A stretch of DNA of 64,000 nucleotides, taken from contig CAMBDS010000009.1 in assembly GCA_945865405.1 (NCBI GenBank), positions 1 through 64,000 on the forward strand. The letters are read 5' to 3'. A program made the translations under genes and the position numbers. Below, in pieces: positions 56,516 through 64,000 of the stretch (positions are counted from its first letter, which is position 1; every line of letters starts with the position of its first letter). The stretch is from Caldithrix abyssi DSM 13497 (lineage in GTDB: Bacteria > Electryoneota > AABM5-125-24 > Hatepunaeales > Hatepunaeaceae). The notes beneath the pieces were generated by a model that had not been told where the DNA came from, made no database searches, and was given only the letters and a program-made list of their open reading frames with translations.

Positions 56516-59287
56516 CTACTTGACGACTATTACCTTACGAATCGAACTGTAAGGGCCTGCATCGAGACGGTAGAGGTACACGCCTGTCGAGAGGTGGCCT
56601 GCCTCGAAGGATACCGCATGAGCGCCTGCTTCGAGATGACTTGCAACAAGCACAGCGACTTCACGACCAGACAGGTCGTAAACGGCAAGTTTGGTCTCAA
56701 CAGATGATGCAAGTGTGAACGGTATAACCGTTGTTGAATTGAATGGATTCGGGTAAGCGTTGTCAAGATGGAAGCTGACCGGTGAATTTTCCTCTGGCTC
56801 AACAGCGTCACCACCGTTTGCGATCAACGGAATACGAGGAGGCGAGTTGTCAGACGATTCGATGACAAGTCTCGCTGAAACAGGAGAGGCATCGACGGCA
56901 TTCAGTGTGACGTAAACCTGTGCCATATCGCCAATTTTCAGCGTCATCGGACCGACTACTTCGACAGTAAAGCGCTCGTCATTGGCGGTGACTGAGTTAA
57001 GGGTCACTTCGCCTGTACCACCATTAAATAGTGCAACTCGCATTGTTTTGGATGCTCCAGGACTTACGTCATCGAAGTCAAGGATAGCGCGACCAGCGGT
57101 CAATTGATTTGCCTGACTGAATCCGGCGGGCATTAGGATAGCATGCACTTGCCAGTCAATGTTGGCTTCAGCGCTGTTATTTCCATCATAGCTGAAGTAA
57201 TGCCCGGCACCAAACTCCTGTTCGTCACCAACTATTTGCGGATAGGTGTCGTCACGCAATATCTCGAACCAGACCCAGAAGTTGGTTGACATACCCTGAA
57301 CAGCTTGAACATCAGAAACGTCGATCACATGGACGCCGGGGATCAGATCGGCATCGGTAACGTTGATAACCTCGCTGTGAAGTTCGGCACCAATTTCCCC
57401 GCGAACATCGCGATAAATATGCATGCGGGTTGTGACGTCTGCCGTACCAAGCTGAGCTCGATTCCAGCGAACACGAATTGCCTCTACGTCGAAGTTGCCA
57501 CGAATTTGGTCATTGACCGGGGTGAACTTAATTGCGGGGCCCGAGCCTTGGGCAAAGTCGGAACGGAGAGCATACGAGCGGCTATCGTAACCAAGCCGCC
57601 AGATATTGGCAGGGTAAAACACTACCCCCGTGACAAAGGCAGTGTCATTGTCGTATGTCTCATCGCCATCTACACGTGCATAAACACGAATCGTGGTGCT
57701 GTCGGCGTAGAAGATGCGGTTCGGCGTGATGGAAAATCCAAATCCAATGGTTGTGTCTGATGGTATTGAACCCTGTTGAGCGATAGGAATTCGAGGAGTC
57801 TCGTCGATGCGCCAATACTTTAATACGCTCGGCTGATTGTTCATTCCATAATTTCTGATGTCGGCTCGACAGCCCGTAGTAAATCCCATTGCATTGGGAT
57901 ACTTAATCCATGCCGCTTCGACGCCAACATCATTTTCGCGCATTTCGGATATCAATACGCGCATATCGTCAATAAAGATTCCTGCGCCTTGATTGCCTTC
58001 CACGTCGTCGTCAGTTTTGACGCGCCAGCGCAGAAAAATTTCCTCACCGGCAAATTGAGACACGTTTAGCTTAACCTTCCACTCTGGAAGCCCCTGATTA
58101 AAAGTGACATCGGGACCGAAGTAATGAAACTCATCAACCCATTCCGGATCTGGCTCGGGATCGCCATTCTCGTCCTGGCGTTCACGACCGTAATCGTAAC
58201 AAATTCTGTCCCAAACCAGTCCGTTGGTCGAGATATAGACTTCAAAAAAGTCGTCGAGTGAGTTATCTTCGTCGGGATTGGAATTGGGACGGCGTGTATC
58301 AGCGCGGACCCAGAATTCGAAATAGGTGTACCAACCACCGAGGGGGATTTCAATTGCCGGGGAGACTAACGCATTTGACAATTCATTTCCGATAGGGCAA
58401 TGGGCGCTGAAGTTCCCAGTGTGGGCGTCATCTTGAGTTAACTCCCAATGGTCACCGGAAACAGGCCCTTGATCCCTACTCATGTCACCAATAGCATCAC
58501 CGTTGTTCTGCCAAACTATACCGTTACCGTCACGGACAACGAGGTTGTCGATGACCATACCGACGGCGTTGGCGTCATCGGCGGTGTTCCATGCCGGATC
58601 AGTGCAGAATGCCCAACGGATCTTGACATTGTTTTGCGCGAAGCGTGAAAGGTCGAAGGAAGCTTGCTGGACGCCGTCAGAGAAGCCACACCAACCTGGA
58701 ATATCGTGCCCCATCTCCCATTCAAAGCCGAAACTGAAAAGGCTCTGGTAGTTGTACGCTGGTTGAGTAGGTCGGATAAACTCCCACGATTGTCCATTAT
58801 TTGTAGAGACCCAGACGTTGCATCCATCCCAACCGTCATAGCCAGCAGTTTCGCCAGTGTCGGCAGGTGCGCCGTTTGCAGGGTCTTCGCATGCCCACTT
58901 GATATCAAAGGTAAGACGAAGGTTTTGGCGGCCTTGAAGATTAAGCGAAGGGGTTACAATATATTGCAACCAGTGATTATCGTAGCCTTCGAGTTCTTCA
59001 GAGCCTGCCCAAAAGCTGCGACCATTGATCGCGTTGCTTTCTGAAGAGTGCCAGGTCAATCCCGGATTTGTCAGGTCAACGGTCGTCCAACCGTTCATAC
59101 CGTTTTCAAATCCGTAACTGTAATAGACGCTGTCATCGTCACCACCGTCCCGAATCGGGAAATTACCTCCGCGGCAGACTGGTACGGCTTCAGGATAAGC
59201 CAGAGTTGGTTCGCCTGGTACGCCGTAAGAGAGCAAAGGCAGAAGGGTGAGCAGCATGAGTGCAGGAAAAGCTCGCAAAGTCCTCAT
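56516..59287 (-). CDS. Large secreted protein with peptidase-associated-like sandwich domains and sorting domain
   Basis: 923 residues, ATG at 59287. Sec signal 'FPALMLLTLLPLLSYG'. Two related regions (about 55-260 and 265-450: 'YSYGFENGMNGWTTVDLTNPG', 'NVWVSTNNGQSWEFI', 'IRWAFCTDPAWNTADDANAVGMVIDNLVV') resemble the immune-inhibitor-A/MAM-like sandwich found in secreted peptidases. No peptidase motif is present, so this is probably a binding protein. About 690-800 is a choice-of-anchor D-like domain ('FDDVSPGASKTMRVALFNGGTGEVTL'). The C-terminal 85 residues are a sorting domain ('YPNPFNSTTVIPFT ... IRKVIVVK') without the palindromic insertion. Confidence 0.8.
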   Translation of the reverse strand: MRTLRAFPALMLLTLLPLLSYGVPGEPTLAYPEAVPVCRGGNFPIRDGGDDDSVYYSYGFENGMNGWTTVDLTNPGLTWHSSESNAINGRSFWAGSEELEGYDNHWLQYIVTPSLNLQGRQNLRLTFDIKWACEDPANGAPADTGETAGYDGWDGCNVWVSTNNGQSWEFIRPTQPAYNYQSLFSFGFEWEMGHDIPGWCGFSDGVQQASFDLSRFAQNNVKIRWAFCTDPAWNTADDANAVGMVIDNLVVRDGNGIVWQNNGDAIGDMSRDQGPVSGDHWELTQDDAHTGNFSAHCPIGNELSNALVSPAIEIPLGGWYTYFEFWVRADTRRPNSNPDEDNSLDDFFEVYISTNGLVWDRICYDYGRERQDENGDPEPDPEWVDEFHYFGPDVTFNQGLPEWKVKLNVSQFAGEEIFLRWRVKTDDDVEGNQGAGIFIDDMRVLISEMRENDVGVEAAWIKYPNAMGFTTGCRADIRNYGMNNQPSVLKYWRIDETPRIPIAQQGSIPSDTTIGFGFSITPNRIFYADSTTIRVYARVDGDETYDNDTAFVTGVVFYPANIWRLGYDSRSYALRSDFAQGSGPAIKFTPVNDQIRGNFDVEAIRVRWNRAQLGTADVTTRMHIYRDVRGEIGAELHSEVINVTDADLIPGVHVIDVSDVQAVQGMSTNFWVWFEILRDDTYPQIVGDEQEFGAGHYFSYDGNNSAEANIDWQVHAILMPAGFSQANQLTAGRAILDFDDVSPGASKTMRVALFNGGTGEVTLNSVTANDERFTVEVVGPMTLKIGDMAQVYVTLNAVDASPVSARLVIESSDNSPPRIPLIANGGDAVEPEENSPVSFHLDNAYPNPFNSTTVIPFTLASSVETKLAVYDLSGREVAVLVASHLEAGAHAVSFEAGHLSTGVYLYRLDAGPYSSIRKVIVVK

Positions 59288-59594
59288 CGAAAGTCCTCGT
59301 TATTCGTTTGCTTTATTGAAGGTTCGGTGTGGCAAGGGAGCGAGAGGCTCGCTCATCCACATACTTGGAAAATTAAGAATGGTAATTTGAAATTTACGAC
59401 TATCTTAGGCAGATGTCAAGCATCAGGGAGTCAATCATCGGTTTGAGAACGTGACTTTCGTTATCAGACTCAAGGTAATTCACCCCGTTTAATTCAGTTC
59501 AAAGAGTTGACAGGCAGATGAACATACATTATATTAGCGTGAAATGATAGTGCGGCCAAAACTGAGTCGCAGGGGCAACTCTACGGAGAAATAG
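59288..59594. other. Divergent spacer with promoter
   Basis: Contains the strong promoter at 59507-59535 for the plus-strand gene and nothing else I can support. Confidence 0.6.
59507..59535 (+). promoter_or_regulatory. Consensus promoter TTGACA-17-TATATT
   Basis: TTGACA (59507-59512), exactly 17 nt, TATATT (59530-59535). The start codon is 60 nt downstream, preceded by CGGAG. It is the best promoter match in the window and supports the TATATT box seen elsewhere. Confidence 0.7.
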
Positions 59595-60020
59595 ATGCGC
59601 GAATACGAACTCCGCTACTTAAGAGGCGAGGTCGTCACCAAGATCAGCAGTCAACTCGATTCGTTCGTTACTGCTGCGGGCAAGGAAAGACCAGAAACGT
59701 TTTTCGACAAGGTTGTCTTGTTACTTCCAATCGAACGTATGGACATCGATACGGTACGCCGCCGAGTCGAGGGGCTTTACTACACGTCCGAGTTGATCTT
59801 TAAAAAGCTTTTGGCAGGCGGAAAGATGACTCGCAACGACATTGTCCGCGAGGCAGGCTTGAAGCCACTTAGCCATTTCCACTATCTTACAGGCTCACGG
59901 GAGCCCAAAAATATCGTATTGACCCGTGACGATTACTTGAATGATCCGTCAACGGCGTTGATCAAACTGAAGGATGATATCCTCAGTGTTTCCGAATTGC
60001 TCTTGAAGCAGAAGCATTAG
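59595..60020 (+). CDS. Unknown protein with possible helix-turn-helix
   Basis: 141 residues, ATG at 59595, CGGAG 8 nt upstream and a consensus promoter. Not recognised. It is mostly helical and charged: 'YELRYLRGEVVTKISSQLDSFVTAAGK', a middle part 'DTVRRRVEGLYYTSELIFKKLLAGG', and 'KMTRNDIVREAGLKPLSHFHYLTG', which could be a helix-turn-helix. It ends 'LKLKDDILSVSELLLK'-like, suited to dimerisation. It is a single-gene unit between a promoter and a terminator, so it is clearly expressed by design. Confidence 0.6.
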   Translation: MREYELRYLRGEVVTKISSQLDSFVTAAGKERPETFFDKVVLLLPIERMDIDTVRRRVEGLYYTSELIFKKLLAGGKMTRNDIVREAGLKPLSHFHYLTGSREPKNIVLTRDDYLNDPSTALIKLKDDILSVSELLLKQKH

Positions 60021-60088
60021 TTTTTTCAACTGACAGACAACTGACTCGGATCGTTATCAAATAAACAGTTTGAGTCAGTTGTTTGGGC

Positions 60089-60160
60089 CTCTGCCCGTCG
60101 GGCAGAGCAAAATTTTGCGATTAGCCGTCAATACGACAAGAATTGACGGCTGTTTCTTTA
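60089..60160 (+). terminator. Two hairpins ending the unknown gene
   Basis: CTCTGCCC-GTC-GGGCAGAG (60089-60107), then AGCCGTCAAT ... ATTGACGGCT (60123-60151) followed by GTTTCTTTA. The second has the U-rich tail of a terminator. Confidence 0.75.
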
Positions 60161-60170
60161 TGGGTGAATA

Positions 60171-60803
60171 TTATTGCTTCAACAATGCCCTTGCTCCATC
60201 AAAGCCCATTTGCACTGCGAATGCGATCAAAAGTAAACCCATCAATCTGGTCAAAATTCCTACACCATTTGCACCGATCCTGGTCGCAATTTTGTCCGCG
60301 GATTTCAACATGACATAGGTTAGAAATAGGACAATTGCGGCCGATCCGATCAGTACCAATATCCGAATGACGTTAAAGCCGCTACCAACGAGCGTCATGG
60401 TGGTTGTTATCGCTCCGGGTCCCGCCAACATCGGCATCGCAAGCGGCATCAAGGCTACATCTTCTGCCCGGACAGCCTCGGCATACTCTTTCACATTGGG
60501 ATGAGCGACAAGTGATACGCGCGAATGTACCATTTCGAGACCGATAATCAGGAGTAGTAAACCTCCCGCTACGCGGAAAGCATCGATGGAAATCCCGAAC
60601 AGATGGAGGATGAGGTGCCCGATTACTGCGAAAATGATGATTATCAGGAACGCGTAAAAGGTCGATAGTTTTGCCGTCTTCTTCTGCTGAGCGGGCGTCT
60701 GATTGACTGTCACGGCTATAAAGATCGGTAGGATTGCCAGCGGATCCATTACAGCAAAAAGCGTTGTCAATGCCGTTAACGCGAAGTCAAACCCGGTGAC
60801 CAT
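60171..60803 (-). CDS. MarC-family integral membrane protein
   Basis: 210 residues, ATG at 60803. Six hydrophobic segments and the MarC signatures 'FALTALTTLFAVMDPLAILPIFIAV', 'FRVAGGLLLLIIGLEMV', 'ALMPLAMPMLAGPGAITTTM' and 'RLMGLLLIAFAVQMGFDG'. Inner-membrane protein of the UPF0056 family; transport function suspected, substrate unknown. Single gene, convergent with the preceding unit. Confidence 0.9.
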   Translation of the reverse strand: MVTGFDFALTALTTLFAVMDPLAILPIFIAVTVNQTPAQQKKTAKLSTFYAFLIIIIFAVIGHLILHLFGISIDAFRVAGGLLLLIIGLEMVHSRVSLVAHPNVKEYAEAVRAEDVALMPLAMPMLAGPGAITTTMTLVGSGFNVIRILVLIGSAAIVLFLTYVMLKSADKIATRIGANGVGILTRLMGLLLIAFAVQMGFDGARALLKQ

Positions 60804-60945
60804 CTAACGATCAGACATGGTTAATCAACCCTTTTCGACCTCTTTCGGGAAATTGTAATGAAAATGAAATTTGCAAGTCGATTGCTCGTATTGGTAATCG
60901 TATATCGTATAATATAACGACATTCCCTTATCGGATAGCCTCCTA

Positions 60946-61875
60946 ATGACCAAGATCGCCAAAAAAGTAAACATTCGTACTAACCAGTCGCTTGAACGCT
61001 ACCTTCAGGAGATTGGAGAAGTCGGTCTTCTCCAGACCGAGGAAGAGATTCGCCTTGCGAGGGTAATCAATTATAAACCCGAAGCCGACCCGGAAGTTAT
61101 CGCCGGTACTGCTCCCAAGCACAATCACATCGAACAGCAGGACGCGCTGGAGAAGCTGGTCAAGGCAAACCTGCGCTTCGTCGTGTCGGTTGCCAAGCAG
61201 TACCAGAACCAGGGACTGTCACTTGGCGACTTAATCAACGAAGGCAACCTTGGCCTCATCAAGGCTGCGCAACGGTTCGATGAGACGCGAGGCTTTAAAT
61301 TTATCTCCTACGCCGTATGGTGGATTCGTCAGTCAATACTTCAGGCACTCGCCGAACAGTCACGCGTCGTCAGGCTTCCACTCAACCGCGTCGGCGCACT
61401 TAACAAGATCGGGAAAGCATACAACGTTCTCGAGCAGGAGTTCGAACGCGAACCGCTTCCAGAAGAGATTGCTGAAGAGCTGAAGATGAACCTCTGGGAG
61501 GTGACGGACACGCTGAAGATGTCGGGGCGGCACCTTTCGATGGATGCTCCATTCAGTCAGGGTGAAGACAACCGTTTGCTCGACATTATCCACAACGACA
61601 TGCAGCCGCCGCCAGATGCTCAGTTGATGGAAGAATCACTGAAGCTGGAAATTAAGCGTGCTTTGGCAACGCTGACGCCTCGTGAGACAGAAGTTCTTGA
61701 ATACTACTTTGGAATCGCTGGCAGGTTCAACAAGAAGGGTGAGCAGCGGACCTTGGAAGAAATCGGTGAGATGTTGAGACTGACGCGCGAGCGTGTCCGG
61801 CAGATCAAAGAGAAGGCGATTCGGAAGCTAAATCACCCGACCCGCTCGAAGGCGTTGCGGACATATCTGAGCTAA
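60946..61875 (+). CDS. rpoD: RNA polymerase sigma factor, RpoD-like without region 1.1
   Basis: 309 residues, ATG at 60946. Region 1.2 '[27 protein letters not shown]', region 2 '[70 protein letters not shown]', region 3 '[15 protein letters not shown]' and region 4.2 '[31 protein letters not shown]' are all complete. The short form and '[11 protein letters not shown]' are those of the housekeeping sigma factor of Bacteroidota/Chlorobiota. A 20-residue acidic insert ([20 protein letters not shown]) lies between regions 1.2 and 2.1. It probably reads the TATATT promoters of this window. Strong terminator downstream. Confidence 0.9.
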   Translation: MTKIAKKVNIRTNQSLERYLQEIGEVGLLQTEEEIRLARVINYKPEADPEVIAGTAPKHNHIEQQDALEKLVKANLRFVVSVAKQYQNQGLSLGDLINEGNLGLIKAAQRFDETRGFKFISYAVWWIRQSILQALAEQSRVVRLPLNRVGALNKIGKAYNVLEQEFEREPLPEEIAEELKMNLWEVTDTLKMSGRHLSMDAPFSQGEDNRLLDIIHNDMQPPPDAQLMEESLKLEIKRALATLTPRETEVLEYYFGIAGRFNKKGEQRTLEEIGEMLRLTRERVRQIKEKAIRKLNHPTRSKALRTYLS

Positions 61876-61894
61876 ACAAATTTACTTTTGTGAG

Positions 61895-61930
61895 AAAGGG
61901 GTTGCCGGTTACGGACAACCCCTTTTTCTA
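61895..61930 (+). terminator. Rho-independent terminator of the sigma factor gene
   Basis: AAAGGGGTTG (61895-61904) pairs perfectly with CAACCCCTTT (61916-61925), then TTCTATTAT. Confidence 0.9.
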
Positions 61931-62020
61931 TTATATTATCTGAAGGTAGGAATGCCTTATAGCATGACAGGTGGGGATCATCTGTCCCACTAACTGAATT
62001 TACAATTGATTGGAAAAAGA

Positions 62021-63025
62021 ATGCTTCGTATCGGTCTGGTCGGTGTTGGTTATCTGGGTGGTCGCCACTTGAATCATCTTTCGACACTCGAAGGAGTGCA
62101 GGTCTCAGCGATTTGGGATACATCAGCATTTGCTCTGCTAAATGCTGCCAATGCATATAAGGTACCTGTCGCGAATGATCTTGCCGATCTTATCTCGAAA
62201 TCGGACGCTCTGGTCGTCGTATCGCCGACTACGTCTCACTTTGAGATCGGTATGGAAGTGATCAATGCTGGTAAACCTCTCTTCATCGAAAAGCCAATCT
62301 GCGCTACCGGCGTCGAAGGAAGGGCGCTGGTCGAATCGGCAGAAGCGAAAGGTGTGCCTATCCAAGTTGGTCACATTGAGCGGTTCAATCGGGCGTTCCG
62401 AACTCTGAAAAATCTCGACATCCACCCGCGTTTCGTTGAAATTCATCGGTTAGCACAATGGAATCCTCGCGGTGGAGATGTTGCGGTCGTGCATGATTTG
62501 ATGATCCACGACCTCGACCTGCTGTTGACACTTGCCGGATGCAGCCCTTCGCACATCCATGCCAGCGGGGTTGGAGTGATTTCAACATCCATCGATATTG
62601 CCAACGCGAGGCTGGAGTTTCCGACGGGACTCGTCGCCAATGTGACTGCCAGCCGGATTTCGCTTAAAAAGATGCGCAAAGTGAGGCTCTTTGGTGAACA
62701 CGAATACATTGCTCTCGACCTGAACAAAGGGACTTGCGAATACGTCGGGGCTGAGATGGGAACCTCGACAACACAATTCGGCGCTCCGCTGCCGGGGGTG
62801 GAAATCCTTGGGGAGATGGAGATGGGGCCACGGCGGATGAGGCTATTCCGCAACTTCATCGAAGCTCCCGAAGGTGACGCGATGAGGCTGGAGTTATCTG
62901 CGTTCCGCGATGCGGTCATTGACGGCACTCCGCCGCTGGTGTCGGGTCGCAATGGGCTGGAGGCTCTGGAAGTTGCCGAAGCGATTCTCTTGAAAATAAA
63001 GGAAGGACACCATGGATCTACGTGA
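62021..63025 (+). CDS. Gfo/Idh/MocA-family oxidoreductase
   Basis: 334 residues from the ATG at 62021. Rossmann 'LRIGLVGVGYLGGRHLNHL', the EKP motif in 'GKPLFIEKPICATGVEG', 'IQVGHIERFNRAFR' and 'VHDLMIHDLDLLL' (catalytic His region). NAD(P)-dependent oxidation of a sugar or nucleotide-sugar. It is followed, with overlaps of 14 and 4 nt, by a methyltransferase-like gene and lpxB. This placement suggests a sugar modification in the lipid A / LPS pathway, such as the GnnA-type oxidation of UDP-GlcNAc, but a GnnB aminotransferase is not seen here. Confidence 0.85.
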   Translation: MLRIGLVGVGYLGGRHLNHLSTLEGVQVSAIWDTSAFALLNAANAYKVPVANDLADLISKSDALVVVSPTTSHFEIGMEVINAGKPLFIEKPICATGVEGRALVESAEAKGVPIQVGHIERFNRAFRTLKNLDIHPRFVEIHRLAQWNPRGGDVAVVHDLMIHDLDLLLTLAGCSPSHIHASGVGVISTSIDIANARLEFPTGLVANVTASRISLKKMRKVRLFGEHEYIALDLNKGTCEYVGAEMGTSTTQFGAPLPGVEILGEMEMGPRRMRLFRNFIEAPEGDAMRLELSAFRDAVIDGTPPLVSGRNGLEALEVAEAILLKIKEGHHGST

Positions 63026-63596
63026 TCTAATATTTAGAATGCGTGGCTTTACGCCCGTTCCCTTCCTTTTGGTCAGCGTGATTTGGGCAAACCCAATGCT
63101 TGAAACCGTGTTAATCGGTGCGGTGCTCTGCTTTTGTGGCGAGTTATTGCGCATTAGTGCCCTTAGACATGCCGGAGGTGCAACTCGCACCCGTAACGTA
63201 GGAGCACCCCAGCTTGTTACAAGCGGGCCGTATGCGCATGTTCGAAACCCGCTTTATCTTGCCAACATGATGCTCTACACCGGATTTGCCATTGCCTCGG
63301 GGGCATTCCTATTCTATCTGCCAGCCATCACGTTTATTTACTTCGCCTGGCAATACGCGATGATTATTTCGCTTGAAGAGGGTGCATTGAAGAAGTTGTT
63401 CGGTGATTCTTATCTTGAATTTTGCAAAATAGTGCCGCGACTTTTCCCGCGATTAAGTTCTGCTTATCCAGTTATTGATAAGGCCCCCTATTCGCTATCG
63501 TCGGCACTTCGAGAGGAGAGGTCAACGTTGCTTGGGCTATTCGTGACCTGGTCAATACTGGCTGTCAGAGTGTTTGCCATTCCTGCCCTGCCGTGA
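63012..63596 (+). CDS. Isoprenylcysteine/phospholipid methyltransferase-family membrane protein
   Basis: 194 residues, ATG at 63012 with AAGGA before it, inside the end of the preceding gene. Hydrophobic segments at about 15-35, 40-58, 80-110 and 170-190 surround the signature 'VTSGPYAHVRNPLYLANMMLYTGF' of ICMT/PEMT methyltransferases, with 'EEGALKKLFGDSYLEFCKIVPRLFPR' as the second conserved block. It would methylate a lipid or prenylated substrate using S-adenosylmethionine at the inner membrane. Its overlap with lpxB (GTGA) suggests a role connected with outer-membrane lipids. Confidence 0.85.
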   Translation: MDLRDLIFRMRGFTPVPFLLVSVIWANPMLETVLIGAVLCFCGELLRISALRHAGGATRTRNVGAPQLVTSGPYAHVRNPLYLANMMLYTGFAIASGAFLFYLPAITFIYFAWQYAMIISLEEGALKKLFGDSYLEFCKIVPRLFPRLSSAYPVIDKAPYSLSSALREERSTLLGLFVTWSILAVRVFAIPALP

Positions 63597-64000
63597 GTTC
63601 GTCTGAAAGTGTACTGATTGTCGCCGGGGAGACCTCCGGGGATTTACACGCCGCTCCGGTTGTAGCTGCAATAAAGGATAAGCGACCTGAAACGCGCTTC
63701 TTTGGGGCAGGCGGACCATTGATGCGAGTTGAGGGAGTCGAGCTTCTTGCCGAAGTGAGTGACCTCGCCGTGATGGGGTTCACCGGCATCCCGAAAATCC
63801 TGCCAAGACTTGCCCGGTTGAAGAAGCAGCTTCTCGAAAAAGTTCGGGAGGAGAACGTAAAGCTCGCCATCTTAACAGACTATCCCGGCTTCAACTTAAA
63901 TCTCGCCCGCAGTCTGAAATCTCTCCCCAACCCTCCCAGGATACTCTTTTATGTAGCACCCCAACTTTGGGCATGGCGACAGGGGCGGGTAAAAATCCTG
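63593..64000 (+). CDS. lpxB: Lipid-A-disaccharide synthase (5' part)
   Basis: The GTG at 63593 overlaps the preceding stop by 4 nt. The 136 codons before the window end read 'SVLIVAGETSGDLHAAPVV', 'FFGAGGPLMRVEGVELLAEVSDLAVMGF', 'LAILTDYPGFNLNLAR' and 'RILFYVAPQLWAWRQGRV', the unmistakable N-terminal half of LpxB (GT19). It joins UDP-diacylglucosamine and lipid X to make the lipid A disaccharide at the inner membrane. Its presence shows a Gram-negative envelope with lipid A. About two thirds of the gene lies outside the window. Confidence 0.93.
   Translation, partial: MSSSESVLIVAGETSGDLHAAPVVAAIKDKRPETRFFGAGGPLMRVEGVELLAEVSDLAVMGFTGIPKILPRLARLKKQLLEKVREENVKLAILTDYPGFNLNLARSLKSLPNPPRILFYVAPQLWAWRQGRVKIL

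Noticed and set aside
1-64000. tRNA, rRNA, tmRNA or other standard RNA genes
   Set aside because: No T-loop (GGTTCGAxTCC)-acceptor pairing or rRNA signature was seen on either strand by reading; a covariance search would be needed to exclude small RNAs.

Overview
The window looks like a chromosome segment of an uncultured bacterium of the FCB (Fibrobacterota-Chlorobiota-Bacteroidota) superphylum or a neighbouring candidate phylum. The signs are seven large exported proteins that end in a 'YPNPFN ... G.Y..RL ... MKV.LLK'-type (type IX secretion-like) C-terminal sorting domain, a Big_5 lipoprotein of the CAGRGSPGGGP type, a short RpoD-like sigma factor, PdxS/PdxT, a eukaryotic-type citrate synthase and frequent TTG/GTG starts. 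No rRNA, tRNA, CRISPR, prophage or transposase was recognised. The genus cannot be named from the sequence.

Layout. 0.1-5 kb: a small Ig-like lipoprotein, a class V PLP enzyme and a Tyr-rich SdrD-like lipoprotein, separated by long AT-rich spacers. 5.4-14.2 kb: two tandem parallel beta-helix proteins, lysine 6-transaminase and an LVIVD-repeat protein. 14.5-17.4 kb: a GNAT / HEPN (HepT-like) / DinB-like / MNT-nucleotidyltransferase operon, a broken FnIII lipoprotein gene and a VapBC module. 17.5-23 kb: aldehyde dehydrogenase, then a plus-strand set with the Big_5 lipoprotein, GDP-mannose pyrophosphorylase, a small unknown protein and a Crp/Fnr regulator. 23-31.7 kb: DnaQ-DinG helicase, a debranching-like lipoprotein and a ROK kinase as an overlapping operon, then citrate synthase and an AHSA1 protein. 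31.7-37.7 kb: a second tandem pair of beta-helix proteins. 37.8-43.3 kb: pgi, a D-cysteine desulfhydrase-like gene, pdxST and an eRF1-like (baeRF) gene. 43.7-52 kb: a fifth beta-helix protein, DUF2461 and TfoX-like genes, an unknown membrane protein, HicBA, a DUF2442 protein, an exported amidotransferase-like protein and an RRM protein. 52.2-55.5 kb: a five-gene minor-pilin operon. 55.8-64 kb: a thioredoxin-like protein, a large secreted protein, MarC, sigma factor, and a Gfo/Idh/MocA - methyltransferase - lpxB cluster cut by the window end.

How it fits together. Much of the window is devoted to exported proteins: paralogous beta-helix/propeller proteins with a shared sorting domain, plus pseudopilins. 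The rest is housekeeping metabolism and three or four small toxin-antitoxin-like modules. The promoters I can read share a TATATT -10 box, usually with a recognisable -35 box 17-18 nt upstream.

Most notable observations: (1) two GspH/FimT-like pseudopilins carry different Asp/His/Gly/Cys-rich insertions at the same place; (2) a HepT/MntA-like pair has changes in both active-site motifs and a DinB-like gene between the partners; (3) spacers hold many short palindromes whose arms vary while the centre stays constant (GCTTGC, CGTCYC or ACTTAAGT); (4) palindromes of these classes also sit in frame in one loop of the sorting domain of four paralogues.
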